The notes: generated by a model not told the origin, from the letters alone. 64,000 nucleotides of DNA from Haloarchaeobius sp. HME9146 (GCF_025399835.1 NZ_JAODVR010000001.1:1798001-1862000); one strand, 5' to 3'. Shown: positions 16,838 through 26,591, counted from the first letter of the stretch. A program made the numbers and translations.

Positions 16838-18538
16838 ATGTACGACGAGGACGAACTCGCGGACATTCGAGCGTCGCGCGAGGACTGGGAGGAGGAGACA
16901 CTGGAACCGGTACTGGACCGGTTCGGGGAGCGAAAGGACCGGTTCGCGACCATCTCGAACATGGACGTCGACCGGGTCTACACGCCCAACGACGTCGATG
17001 ACCTGGACTACGACGAGGACCTCGGGTTCCCCGGCGAGCCACCGTACACCCGCGGCCCGTACCCGACGATGTACCGCGGTCGTACCTGGACGATGCGCCA
17101 GTTCGCCGGCTTCGGCACCGCCGAGGAGACGAACGACCGCTTCCACTACCTCATCGACGAGGGCCAGACCGGGCTCTCGACGGCGTTCGACATGCCCAGC
17201 CTGATGGGCAAGGACTCCGACGACCCCCTCTCCGACGGGGAGGTCGGCAAGGAGGGCGTCGCGGTCGACACGCTCCGTGACATGGAGATCCTCTTCGACG
17301 GCATCGACCTCGGCGAGGTCTCGACTTCGTTTACCATCAACCCGTCCGCTCCCGTCATCTTCGCCATGTACGTCGCCCTCGCCGACCAGCGTGGCGTCCC
17401 CCGTGACCAGATCAGCGGGACCATGCAGAACGACATGCTGAAGGAGTTCATCGCACAGAAGGAGTGGGTCATTCCGCCCGAACCCAGCCTCGACGTGGTC
17501 ACCGACACCGTCGAGTTCGCCACCGAGGAGACCCCGCGCATCCACCCCATCTCGGTGTCGGGGTACCACATCCGCGAGGCCGGCTCGACCGCGGTCCAGG
17601 AGCTCGCGTTCACCCTCGCCGACGGGTTCGCCTACGTGGAGGACGCCATGGACCGCGGCCTCGACGTCGACGACTTCGCACCCCGGCTCTCCTTCTTCTT
17701 CAACTCCCACAACTCCATCTTCGAGGAGGTCGCGAAGTTCCGCGCCGCACGGCGCATCTACGCCCGCGTTATGGACGAGTGGTACGACGCCGAGAAGCCC
17801 GAGTCCAAGCGCCTGAAGTTCCACACGCAGACCGCCGGCCAGTCGCTCACCGCCCAGCAGCCCCTGAACAACGTCGTCCGCGTCACCATCCAGGCGCTCG
17901 CGGGCGTCTTCGGCGGCACCCAGTCCCTGCACACCAACTCCTTCGACGAGGCGCTCGCGCTCCCCTCGGAACGAGCAGTGCGGGTCGCCCTGCGAACCCA
18001 GCAGATCATCGCCGAGGAGTCCGGGGCGGCCGACATCGTCGACCCGCTCGGCGGGAGCTTCGCCGTCGAGGCACTCACCGACCAGGTCGAACAGCAGGCG
18101 ATGGAGTACATCGAGCATATCAGGGAGATGGGCGAGGGCTCGGTCCGCGACGGTGTCCTCGAGGGCATCGACCAGGGCTACTTCCTGCGGGAGATCCAGG
18201 AGGCCTCCTACGAGTACCAGGAGCGCGTCGAGAGCGACGAGGAGATCGTCGTCGGCGTGAACAAGTACACCATCTCGGAGGACACCGAACCGGAGATCCT
18301 CAAGGTCGACGAGGAGGTCCAGCAGAAGCAACTCGACCGGCTTGCCCGGGTCAAGGAGGAGCGTGATGACGACGCGGTCCAGGCCCGCCTCGACGATCTG
18401 CAAGCCGCTATCGAGAACGACGAGAACGTCATGCCGTACATCGTCGACGCGGTCAAGGAGTACGCGACGATGGGCGAGATAATGAAGGTGTTCGAGGCGG
18501 AGTACGGCGCGTACTCCGAGCAGATCGGGCTGGCCTGA
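16838..18538 (+). CDS. mcmA1: Methylmalonyl-CoA mutase, catalytic (large) subunit without B12 domain
   Basis: McmA1 (566 aa) interconverts succinyl-CoA and (R)-methylmalonyl-CoA. The TIM-barrel core is recognisable: PYTRGPYPTMYRGRTWTMRQFAGFGTAEETN, LSTAFDMPSLMGKDSD, ISGTMQNDMLKEF, the HTQTAGQSLTAQQPLNNVVR segment, and the end of the barrel around GGTQSLHTNSFDEALALPSE. There is no DxHxxG cobalamin domain; that is encoded separately at 36095-36511, as in other archaea. The ATG at 16838 is used; an in-frame TTG at 16811 is upstream. C-terminal residues 420-566 are strongly acidic and coiled-coil-like. Confidence 0.96.
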   Translation: MYDEDELADIRASREDWEEETLEPVLDRFGERKDRFATISNMDVDRVYTPNDVDDLDYDEDLGFPGEPPYTRGPYPTMYRGRTWTMRQFAGFGTAEETNDRFHYLIDEGQTGLSTAFDMPSLMGKDSDDPLSDGEVGKEGVAVDTLRDMEILFDGIDLGEVSTSFTINPSAPVIFAMYVALADQRGVPRDQISGTMQNDMLKEFIAQKEWVIPPEPSLDVVTDTVEFATEETPRIHPISVSGYHIREAGSTAVQELAFTLADGFAYVEDAMDRGLDVDDFAPRLSFFFNSHNSIFEEVAKFRAARRIYARVMDEWYDAEKPESKRLKFHTQTAGQSLTAQQPLNNVVRVTIQALAGVFGGTQSLHTNSFDEALALPSERAVRVALRTQQIIAEESGAADIVDPLGGSFAVEALTDQVEQQAMEYIEHIREMGEGSVRDGVLEGIDQGYFLREIQEASYEYQERVESDEEIVVGVNKYTISEDTEPEILKVDEEVQQKQLDRLARVKEERDDDAVQARLDDLQAAIENDENVMPYIVDAVKEYATMGEIMKVFEAEYGAYSEQIGLA

Positions 18539-18677
18539 ACCGGTTTTCTTTTGTATTCGAGAGCGCCAACGGTGATGGTCAAAAGAACCCATACTTTATC
18601 TGGTTGTTTCTTTAGGTTATGGTATTCGGGTCCTCCAGTCCACAAATGCCCTTATTTCCGATAGTAGACCAGTAGTT

Positions 18678-18690
18678 CGAAAATAATAAA
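18678..18690 (+). promoter_or_regulatory. TATA box for the ABC exporter operon
   Basis: AAAATAATAAATC lies 30-42 bases before the ATG of the ABC ATPase gene (18720), at the end of a 180-base AT-rich gap following mcmA1. The composition contrasts with the GC-rich flanks and marks the left edge of the accessory island. Confidence 0.55.
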
Positions 18691-18719
18691 TCACGTTCGG
18701 GACAATTCTCGCAGCAGAG

Positions 18720-19631
18720 ATGACCGCGATAGAAACGCGAGGACTGACGAAAGAATACAACGGGGTGACAGCCGTCGACAGTCTCTCGTTGACGGTGGAG
18801 GAGGGCGAGATATTCGGCTTCCTCGGCCCGAACGGGTCCGGGAAATCGACGACCATCAACATGCTACTGGACTTCGTTCGACCGACGCGAGGGACGGTCT
18901 CTATCTTCGGTCTCGACCCACAGAGCGAGTCGCGCTCCGTCCGGCAACACATAGGCATCGTTCCGGAGGGATACGACCTCTACGACCGACTCACCGCGCG
19001 AAAGCACCTCGAGTTCACCGTCGAGATGAAGGATGCAGCGTGCGACCCCGCCGACATCCTCGAACGCGTGGGGTTGAGCGGGTCCGCCGACCGGGCCGTT
19101 GGCGGCTTCTCGAAGGGGATGCGGCAGCGTCTCGCGCTCGGCATGGCCCTCGTCGGTCGACCCGACCTGTTGATACTCGACGAACCGTCGTCCGGACTCG
19201 ATCCGAACGGCGCACAGGAGATGCGCGAGATAGTGATGGAGGAGGTCGACCGCGGTGCGACCGTCTTCTTCTCCAGCCACGTGCTAGAGCAGGTCGAAGC
19301 CATCTGTGACCGGGTCGGCATCATGCGGAACGGGTCGCTCGTCACCGTCGACACGATAGCGGGACTCCGCGAGGCGACAGGTGGTGGGTCCACCGTCGTG
19401 TTGTCGGTCGACGAGAATCCGACGGACCACGGGCTGGACGAAATCGATGGTGTTTCGGCGGTGACCGTTGGCGACGGTGAGGTGCGGGTCACATGTACGG
19501 ACCCCGGCGTGAAGTCGTCCGTCATCGCCACGGTCGAGGCTGCGGGCGTGTCGGTCACCGACATCTCCGTGGAGGAGGAGTCACTGGCGGACCTGTTCGC
19601 CGAGTACACCACCCAGGAGGTCGACGCATGA
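18720..19631 (+). CDS. ABC transporter ATP-binding protein
   Basis: A 303-aa ATPase subunit: Walker A GPNGSGKST (36-44), Q-loop near VPEGYDLYDRLT, signature SKGMRQRL (normally SGGQ-type), Walker B LLILDEPSSGLD, and an H-loop in VFFSSHVLEQ. The C-terminal extension after about 220 (SLVTVDTIAGLREATGGGSTVVL) is the usual regulatory tail of DrrA/CcmA-type exporters. It is translationally coupled to the permease (ATGA at 19628). The two genes probably export a peptide or small hydrophobic compound; the nearby cysteine-rich precursor gene is one candidate substrate, which is inference from proximity. Confidence 0.92.
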   Translation: MTAIETRGLTKEYNGVTAVDSLSLTVEEGEIFGFLGPNGSGKSTTINMLLDFVRPTRGTVSIFGLDPQSESRSVRQHIGIVPEGYDLYDRLTARKHLEFTVEMKDAACDPADILERVGLSGSADRAVGGFSKGMRQRLALGMALVGRPDLLILDEPSSGLDPNGAQEMREIVMEEVDRGATVFFSSHVLEQVEAICDRVGIMRNGSLVTVDTIAGLREATGGGSTVVLSVDENPTDHGLDEIDGVSAVTVGDGEVRVTCTDPGVKSSVIATVEAAGVSVTDISVEEESLADLFAEYTTQEVDA

Positions 19632-20479
19632 GTTCGTGGACCACCAGCACGGTTTCTATCTCGAAGAAGGACTTCGCGGATGCGGTTCGCTCGCGACTGC
19701 TCTGGGGCCTCGTCGCAGTACTGCTCGTCGTCTCGGCGTCGCAGACCCTGAGTCTCCTCTCTCTCTCCGATGCCGTCTCGGGCGAACGGGCGGTTCGAGT
19801 GCTCGCGCTCAACCTGAAGAACGTGGTTCCCATCGTCGGCCTCATCGCGGGCTACAAGGCCGTCGTGGGAGAGCGCGAATCCGGGAGTCTCCGCATCCTG
19901 CTCGGGATGCCGACGACGCGTCGAGACGTCGTCCTCGGGAAGTTCCTGGGGCGTGTCGCCGTCGTCGGTGTCGCACTCTTCGTCGCGATGGTCGGCCTCA
20001 CCGTGGTCCTCCTCACACAGTTCGAGGGACTGGCTGGACCACAGTCCCTGGCGATCGTTGCGCTCGTGTTCCTCTACGGGTTCTCGTGGGCCGGGCTGGC
20101 GGTCGGTGTCTCTGCCGGTGCGTCCACCCGGTTCCGTGCGATGGCCATCGTCTTCGGCCTGTACACGTTGTTCGCGATATTCTGGCAGGCGCTGGTGCTC
20201 CCGCTCTTTGCGATGTTGTTCACCGGGAGCGCGGACACGAGCGGATTCGAGCCGATAGCGCTCGCCGAGGGGCCATCGTGGTACCTGTACGTTCAGCGGC
20301 TCAACCCGGTCGAGGCGTACGAGGGGGCCCGGATCTACGTCCCGTTCCTGTTCGACCCCGGTTTCACCGGGACGCTCCAGCACGCGCCGAACCTCTTCGG
20401 GGTGGCCATGCTGGTCTCGTGGGCGGTCGTCCCGCTCGTCGTCGGATACTGGCGGTTCGGTCGGTCCGATCTGGGATGA
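19628..20479 (+). CDS. ABC-2 type permease
   Basis: A 283-aa integral membrane protein with about six helices (for example 28-48, 62-80, 110-132, 142-165, 172-195, 255-275). The segment AGYKAVVGERESGSLRILLGMPTTRRDVVLGKF is a classic ABC-2/NosY-family signature. The start at 19628 overlaps the ATPase stop. It ends by overlapping the next gene (ATGA at 20476), so the three genes form one operon. A large extracytoplasmic loop around residues 195-250 contains DTSGFEPIALAEGPSWYLYV. Confidence 0.9.
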   Translation: MSSWTTSTVSISKKDFADAVRSRLLWGLVAVLLVVSASQTLSLLSLSDAVSGERAVRVLALNLKNVVPIVGLIAGYKAVVGERESGSLRILLGMPTTRRDVVLGKFLGRVAVVGVALFVAMVGLTVVLLTQFEGLAGPQSLAIVALVFLYGFSWAGLAVGVSAGASTRFRAMAIVFGLYTLFAIFWQALVLPLFAMLFTGSADTSGFEPIALAEGPSWYLYVQRLNPVEAYEGARIYVPFLFDPGFTGTLQHAPNLFGVAMLVSWAVVPLVVGYWRFGRSDLG

Positions 20480-20889
20480 CGATGGTCGGGTTAGATTCAC
20501 TCTTCGAGACTCGCGACCGACGGCTCCTCGGTGCGGCAGCGGTGGCAGTAGGTATCCTCCTCGCCGTCGCCGTCGTCTCGTACATCGCGTTGGTCAGTCC
20601 ACACCTCCAGATAGACGACATCGAACCGCCGACTGAACTCGACGGCGAAGCCACCTTCGCGGTGACAGTCACGAACGGAGGGATGCAGTCGTGCGACGCC
20701 CGATTCATCGTGAAGTTCTACTCCCAGCCGAATCACGAAGGCGAGCTCGTGACGCGCCGGGGGACCACGTCTACCGTCCTCTCCCCCGGTGAGCGAACGA
20801 CGTTCAGGGCGGATGTGCAGGTGCCAGACCGGGCCCAGTCTGCCCTCACCGACGTCCGGTGTACGAACCGGTTCCCTTCGCTGTTCTGA
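20476..20889 (+). CDS. Membrane-anchored protein with CARDB-like extracytoplasmic domain
   Basis: A 137-aa protein with one N-terminal helix (about 18-41, LLGAAAVAVGILLAVAVVSYIAL) and an extracytoplasmic beta-rich domain (45-137). The domain pattern IDDIEPPTELDGEATFAVTVTNGG, then LSPGERTTFRADVQVP, resembles CARDB/Ig-like modules. Two cysteines (in QSCDARF and VRCTNR) could form a disulfide outside the cell. As third gene of the ABC operon it may be an accessory, receptor or immunity component. It could also start at the second ATG, 20482. Function not established. Confidence 0.7.
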   Translation: MTMVGLDSLFETRDRRLLGAAAVAVGILLAVAVVSYIALVSPHLQIDDIEPPTELDGEATFAVTVTNGGMQSCDARFIVKFYSQPNHEGELVTRRGTTSTVLSPGERTTFRADVQVPDRAQSALTDVRCTNRFPSLF

Positions 20890-21227
20890 CCGGCTCCGGG
20901 CACGCTTTCGAACTGATTTCAGGGCAAACACTGTCTTCGGCCGAGAACTAATGATTTACAGATACTATCTAGATTGATATAGTGTAATTTAGATATTGTG
21001 TCTGGGACGTTCAAAAACCAATTTTCTGGAGGGGAACAAGGTGTTCTCGACGGTTGAATTCGAATAATCGAAAGACAGGGCAGGGAATATCGTAATGAAT
21101 CTACTCTCCATCCCGATGGTGATTACCATAAATACACTCAAATGCCAAGATATTATAACATAATTAAAATTGTTATATCAATTTTTATCGAAACTATTTT
21201 TACAAACACATCAATAGAAATCATTGC
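20890..21227 (+). promoter_or_regulatory. AT-rich intergenic region with promoter and inverted repeat upstream of the cysteine-rich precursor gene
   Basis: This 338-base gap is far richer in A+T than the rest of the window (especially 20935-21000 and 21110-21227). It contains a perfect inverted repeat AAAATTG-N6-CAATTTT (21166-21185) placed just upstream of a TATA element TATTTTTAC (21195-21203), which is 25 bases before the ATG at 21228 and predicts a leaderless transcript. The repeat position suits an operator. I see no convincing gene in it; the longest frames are under 25 codons. Confidence 0.6.
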
Positions 21228-21938
21228 ATGTCAGATGGAAATAAGACGCGTGCAAAGCTGCTAGAGAGCATCGGTACGACCGCGGAATCCGCTTCGAAGG
21301 ACCGCCGCGGGTTCATCTCTCAGGCGGTTGCAACGGTCGCTGGTGCTGGCGTTCTCGCCGGGCTCTCCGGCAGCGCGTCCGCAGAGCCGACGACGGAGAA
21401 ACGAAACGGCCCCGGTCACGACCTGGGCAAGCGCCCCGTTGACCTCAAGAAGGCAAAGGCAGGCCTCGCCCAGGCCAAACCGCTTCTCCGACGTCTCGCC
21501 GACGAGGGGTATCTGCCCTCGGCGTCCGCCGACGCCTTCCCGACGCGACCGATGGCCGACAGCGGTAAGGGTGGGATCGGCCGGTACGAGGTCGACGACG
21601 GCAAGAGCGTCCAGACAGTGTACGTGACGTACACGGAGACCGCTCGCGTAACCGTGAACATCCCGCACCACGGGCACGCGTTCGCGATGGTCGCGCCCAA
21701 GGACAGCGACACGAAGGTCATGGTGGACATGCCCGGGAAGGGCCGGAGCGGTGGTGCAGTCGCCAACGCACCCACTGCAGAGGCCTATGAGACGATGGAC
21801 ACCGGTCTGTCCACGCAGAGCTGTGGCGGATGTGTGTGCACCAGCGCACCGTTCTGTGTCTTCAAGAACTTCAAGAAGACGGCCTGTGAGAACCTGGTCG
21901 ACGGCGAGTGTGTGAGCACCTCGTCCTGCGGTTGCTGA
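21228..21938 (+). CDS. Tat-exported precursor with C-terminal 8-cysteine peptide (halocin-like candidate)
   Basis: A 236-aa protein in three parts. A twin-arginine signal (KDRRGFIS, Arg26-Arg27, hydrophobic stretch 33-48, likely cut after ASA at 52) directs export. Residues 53-195 form a soluble domain rich in Lys and Gly without cysteine. Residues 199-236 hold all eight cysteines with spacing C-x2-C-x-C-x5-C-x9-C-x7-C-x5-C-x-C, ending at the last residue. Halocin C8 has the same plan (Tat signal, immunity domain HalI, C-terminal cysteine-rich peptide released by cleavage), but this peptide is not the HalC8 sequence. Function as an antimicrobial is inferred from architecture and neighbours. 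Confidence 0.75.
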   Translation: MSDGNKTRAKLLESIGTTAESASKDRRGFISQAVATVAGAGVLAGLSGSASAEPTTEKRNGPGHDLGKRPVDLKKAKAGLAQAKPLLRRLADEGYLPSASADAFPTRPMADSGKGGIGRYEVDDGKSVQTVYVTYTETARVTVNIPHHGHAFAMVAPKDSDTKVMVDMPGKGRSGGAVANAPTAEAYETMDTGLSTQSCGGCVCTSAPFCVFKNFKKTACENLVDGECVSTSSCGC

Positions 21939-21968
21939 AACGACGCTAACACGGCTCCCGGCCGAACC

Positions 21969-22016
21969 TCATTTTTCCAATACCACTCATCAAACATGAG
22001 CTACCATCACCCATGA
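21969..22016 (+). promoter_or_regulatory. TATA-like element and 6-codon mini-ORF overlapping the next start
   Basis: CATTTTTCC (21969-21977) could serve as TATA, predicting a start site near 21996-22003. At 21996 a mini-ORF reads ATG AGC TAC CAT CAC CCA TGA (MSYHHP), and its stop shares ATGA with the ATG of the membrane protein at 22013. This arrangement could couple translation of the main gene to the leader peptide. Evidence is positional only. Confidence 0.35.
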
Positions 22017-22825
22017 CCGGTGCAGCGAACGTATTGATCGAACGATTCGGGAACCCAGAGTACACCGGCGACAGGCGATGTATCCCGTGTACCCTGGTGA
22101 ACACGGCAATCGCCGGTGGTCTGGCACTGACCGCGTGGTGGGCTGGTTCCACCGAGCTAGGTGGCACGGTCTTCGTCGCCTCGCTACTGGTAATCTACCT
22201 CAGGGGCTACCTCGTTCCCGGCACTCCGACCCTGACGAAACTGTACCTTCCAACCGCCGTCCTTCGACTGTTCGACAAACACGAACCGTCACTCACGGCC
22301 GGCACGGCGGGTGACGCGGTCGACACCAGCGCCTGGCTCCGCGAACACGGGCTGGTTTCTCCCTGTGACGACCGGGACGACCTCTGTGTCTCGCCGACGT
22401 TCGAGCGCGCGTGGACCGCAGAGATGGCGGCCATCGACGAGGGTGAGTACGACCGAGGGCTCCTGGTGAACGTCGTCGACGTCGGACAGGACGATGTCGA
22501 GTTCCGGTCGTACGACGACTCGTTCGTCGCCCGTGCGGCGGATACGCGCGTCGCCCAGTGGGAATCTGAGGCAGCCTTCGTCGCCGATGTCGCTGCCGCT
22601 CGCGTCCTCGCCGACCGGGTCGACGGGTGGACGACGCTCTCAGGAGCGGTCCGTGGAGAGTTACTCAACGGGCTTCGTCTCTTCGTCCCGTCCTGTCCGG
22701 CCTGCACAGGGTCGCTCGCGTTCTCCGAGGACACCTACGAGTCGTGTTGTCGAACGCGGGACGTCACGAGGCTCGAGTGTACCTCGTGTGGCGAACTGGT
22801 GCTCGAGCAGTCGGTTGGAGAGTAG
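22013..22825 (+). CDS. Membrane protein with CxxC motifs and C-terminal zinc-knuckle cysteines, partner of the precursor gene
   Basis: A 270-aa protein beginning with a CxxC pair (RRCIPCT, Cys23 and Cys26) followed by two helices (about 27-46 and 50-67). A soluble domain follows (about 80-225). The end carries Cys228-x2-Cys231, Cys245-Cys246 and Cys256-x2-Cys259, a likely zinc ribbon. It lies 74 bases after the cysteine-rich precursor gene, in the same orientation, so it may provide maturation (thiol-disulfide), secretion or immunity. I do not recognise a named family. Third codon positions are GC-rich, unlike the AT-rich upstream region. Confidence 0.7.
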   Translation: MTGAANVLIERFGNPEYTGDRRCIPCTLVNTAIAGGLALTAWWAGSTELGGTVFVASLLVIYLRGYLVPGTPTLTKLYLPTAVLRLFDKHEPSLTAGTAGDAVDTSAWLREHGLVSPCDDRDDLCVSPTFERAWTAEMAAIDEGEYDRGLLVNVVDVGQDDVEFRSYDDSFVARAADTRVAQWESEAAFVADVAAARVLADRVDGWTTLSGAVRGELLNGLRLFVPSCPACTGSLAFSEDTYESCCRTRDVTRLECTSCGELVLEQSVGE

Positions 22826-22854
22826 AGACAGCTTCGAAGCAGCTGCGGAGACCG

Positions 22855-23592
22855 CTACTCGACGATTTCACCCACAGTCGCGTCCCCGTCGATGTCGTAC
22901 CGGGCAGCCCGGAGGGTACCGATCCGTGCTCCCGGACCGACCGTCACCCTGTCACCCTCGACGGTCTCGACGTCGGCGTGTTCGATCTCGATGTGCTCGC
23001 CGACCACGCGGTCCGAGACGAGGAAGCCGTCTTGCTCCCCGCGCCTGATGGTGACGTGGTCTGCCTCGATTGCCTCGACAGCTGACTCGCTGCCGAGCGA
23101 CAGCGAGACCTCGTCGGCCGTGAGCCGGTCGCACTCGATGCCGCCCCGGACCTCGACGGAACCGGCGTGGATACGTCGGCAATCGATAGCTCCGTGGACC
23201 TCGACGGTGTCGGCCGAAATCTCGCCACCCTCCAGCGCGCCGTGGACCGACAACTCGTCGGTAGCCAGGTCGGCGAACTGCCCTGCGCCCTCTATGGAGA
23301 CGCCGGCAGCCGAGGTCGGCCCGTCGACGCCGATGCTGCCGGTCACGGTGAGCGTGTCCGTGTGCAGGGGACCGGTGACGCCAAGCGTCCCGGAACAGGA
23401 GATGGTGTCGGCGTTGACGGGACCGTCGACGCTGACCGGACCGGCGATGTCGGCCTCGGCCGCGTCGAGCGCTGCGGCGATGGAGACCGGTGCGCAGGCC
23501 TCGAACCGGGTGCAGGTGACGGCGTCGTAGTGGGCAGGCTTCGTGACGACGACGGTGTCGCGGTCGATGCTGGTGGGTGTCTTCGTGGACAT
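22855..23592 (-). CDS. Bactofilin-like (halofilin-type?) polymer-forming beta-helix protein
   Basis: A 245-aa protein composed of short repeats of the type GxIxxDxLxVxG, for example DGPVNADTISCSGTLGVTGP, then HTDTLTVTGSIGVDGP and EGGEISADTVEVHGAIDC. Such repeats build a right-handed beta-helix like bactofilins, which polymerise without nucleotide. Archaeal bactofilin relatives (halofilins) are known shape determinants in haloarchaea; whether this is one needs a profile search. There is no signal peptide or membrane helix. It is divergent from the ribbon-helix-helix gene at 23710, and the shared gap holds phased repeats. Confidence 0.7.
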   Translation of the reverse strand: MSTKTPTSIDRDTVVVTKPAHYDAVTCTRFEACAPVSIAAALDAAEADIAGPVSVDGPVNADTISCSGTLGVTGPLHTDTLTVTGSIGVDGPTSAAGVSIEGAGQFADLATDELSVHGALEGGEISADTVEVHGAIDCRRIHAGSVEVRGGIECDRLTADEVSLSLGSESAVEAIEADHVTIRRGEQDGFLVSDRVVGEHIEIEHADVETVEGDRVTVGPGARIGTLRAARYDIDGDATVGEIVE

Positions 23593-23636
23593 GCGTCTAG
23601 CCGATTCGCGCCTGTCCTCTTCAATCTATCCTAGAA

Positions 23637-23666
23637 TGTGAGTCAGTTGTGAGTCTCATGTGAGTT
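23637..23666 (+). promoter_or_regulatory. Three TGTGAGT(C/T) direct repeats at exact 11-bp spacing (likely operator)
   Basis: TGTGAGTC at 23637-23644, TGTGAGTC at 23648-23655 and TGTGAGTT at 23659-23666 are spaced by exactly 11 bp, one helical turn. They sit between the divergent bactofilin-like and ribbon-helix-helix genes, just upstream of the TATA-like AAACTTATG (23676-23684) of the latter. Ribbon-helix-helix repressors bind such phased short repeats cooperatively. Two reverse-complement copies (GACTCACA), also 11 bp apart, are inside the gene at 23845-23863. Confidence 0.65.
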
Positions 23667-23709
23667 AGAGCAGACAAACTTATGTCTGCAGGGGGAGTAG
23701 CTGGAAGCG

Positions 23710-24489
23710 ATGAGCCGAGAGATTCGCATCACGATAGACGACGACGAGGTGTTCGAGCGCATGAAGCGTCGGAAAGAGGCGCTCGACCTGTCGTGGGAGG
23801 AGACGCTGCGTCGCGGCCTGGACCAGGATGGACGAGGCGCAGATGACTCACATAGGACTCACACATCTCCCCGTCGGCCCCCAACCCCACCGGCACCTCA
23901 CGATCCCCGCCGGCACCACCGGCGACGAGGCAGGGGACGGGGAGGCCGCGAGGGCGACGACCAGGCACACGACGAGTTCGGTCCAGGTCACGACGACTTC
24001 GGTGACGTGAACCCGTTCGACCCCGAGTTCCAGGACCGACTCCGGGCACAGATAGAGTCCTCGGTCCAGGAGTCGCTCTCCGGCGTCGAGACCGCGATGC
24101 GCCACGTCGAACAGGTCACGGGCGGGCTGGGCGACGAGATAGACCGTCTCTCGGACGCGGAGGACGCGGTCCTCACCTTCGCCGACCTCCCGGACGACCC
24201 CGAACATCAGGTGCCACTGCGCGTGAACCTCGCGACGAGCGCCGACGGCCTCGATGTCGAGGTCGTCACCATCCGGCAGGGCAAGGGAACTGACGGAATG
24301 AACCGCTTCGCGCAGGGCGACCGGAAAACCATCACTGAAACCATCGCGACCGGCGGGACGGGGCTGCTCCGACTGCAAGACGGCGCGGAGGAGTACGCGG
24401 TCGTCCCGCGGCTCACCTGGGGGCGCACCGGCGACGGCGAGCCCACGGTGACCGGTGTGGAGATCGTCGACGTGGTGTTCGGCGAGTAG
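23710..24489 (+). CDS. Ribbon-helix-helix-like N-terminal domain plus haloarchaeal C-terminal domain
   Basis: A 259-aa protein. Residues 2-38 (SREIRITIDDDEVFERMKRR, then KEALDLSWEETLRRGL) fit a ribbon-helix-helix DNA-binding/dimerisation unit. Residues 95-135 contain a possible coiled coil (FQDRLRAQIESSVQESLSGVETAMRHVEQV), and 150-259 form a beta-rich domain (VPLRVNLATSADGLDVEVVTI). The linker at about 40-80 is rich in Arg, Pro and His with AT-rich third codon positions, while the +1 frame has GC-rich third positions there; a pair of compensating frameshifts is possible. It may regulate its own promoter and the bactofilin-like gene. Confidence 0.7.
   Translation: MSREIRITIDDDEVFERMKRRKEALDLSWEETLRRGLDQDGRGADDSHRTHTSPRRPPTPPAPHDPRRHHRRRGRGRGGREGDDQAHDEFGPGHDDFGDVNPFDPEFQDRLRAQIESSVQESLSGVETAMRHVEQVTGGLGDEIDRLSDAEDAVLTFADLPDDPEHQVPLRVNLATSADGLDVEVVTIRQGKGTDGMNRFAQGDRKTITETIATGGTGLLRLQDGAEEYAVVPRLTWGRTGDGEPTVTGVEIVDVVFGE
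23845..23863 (-). promoter_or_regulatory. Second pair of the phased repeat, inverted, inside the RHH-like gene
   Basis: GACTCACA at 23845-23852 and at 23856-23863 is the reverse complement of TGTGAGTC, again with 11-bp spacing. Its distance from the intergenic array (about 200 bp) would allow repression by DNA looping. It falls inside the part of the gene whose codon usage is abnormal. Confidence 0.5.
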
Positions 24490-24549
24490 CGGGCAAACCC
24501 GCCGCCAGCGGCGGGGGCCGGGGGGAATTTTTATCCCCGCGATGCGTGA

Positions 24550-26553
<2,004 letters not shown>

Positions 26554-26591
26554 GTCCCCGGCTCGTTGCTCGAACTCCTAGAAAACGGCCC

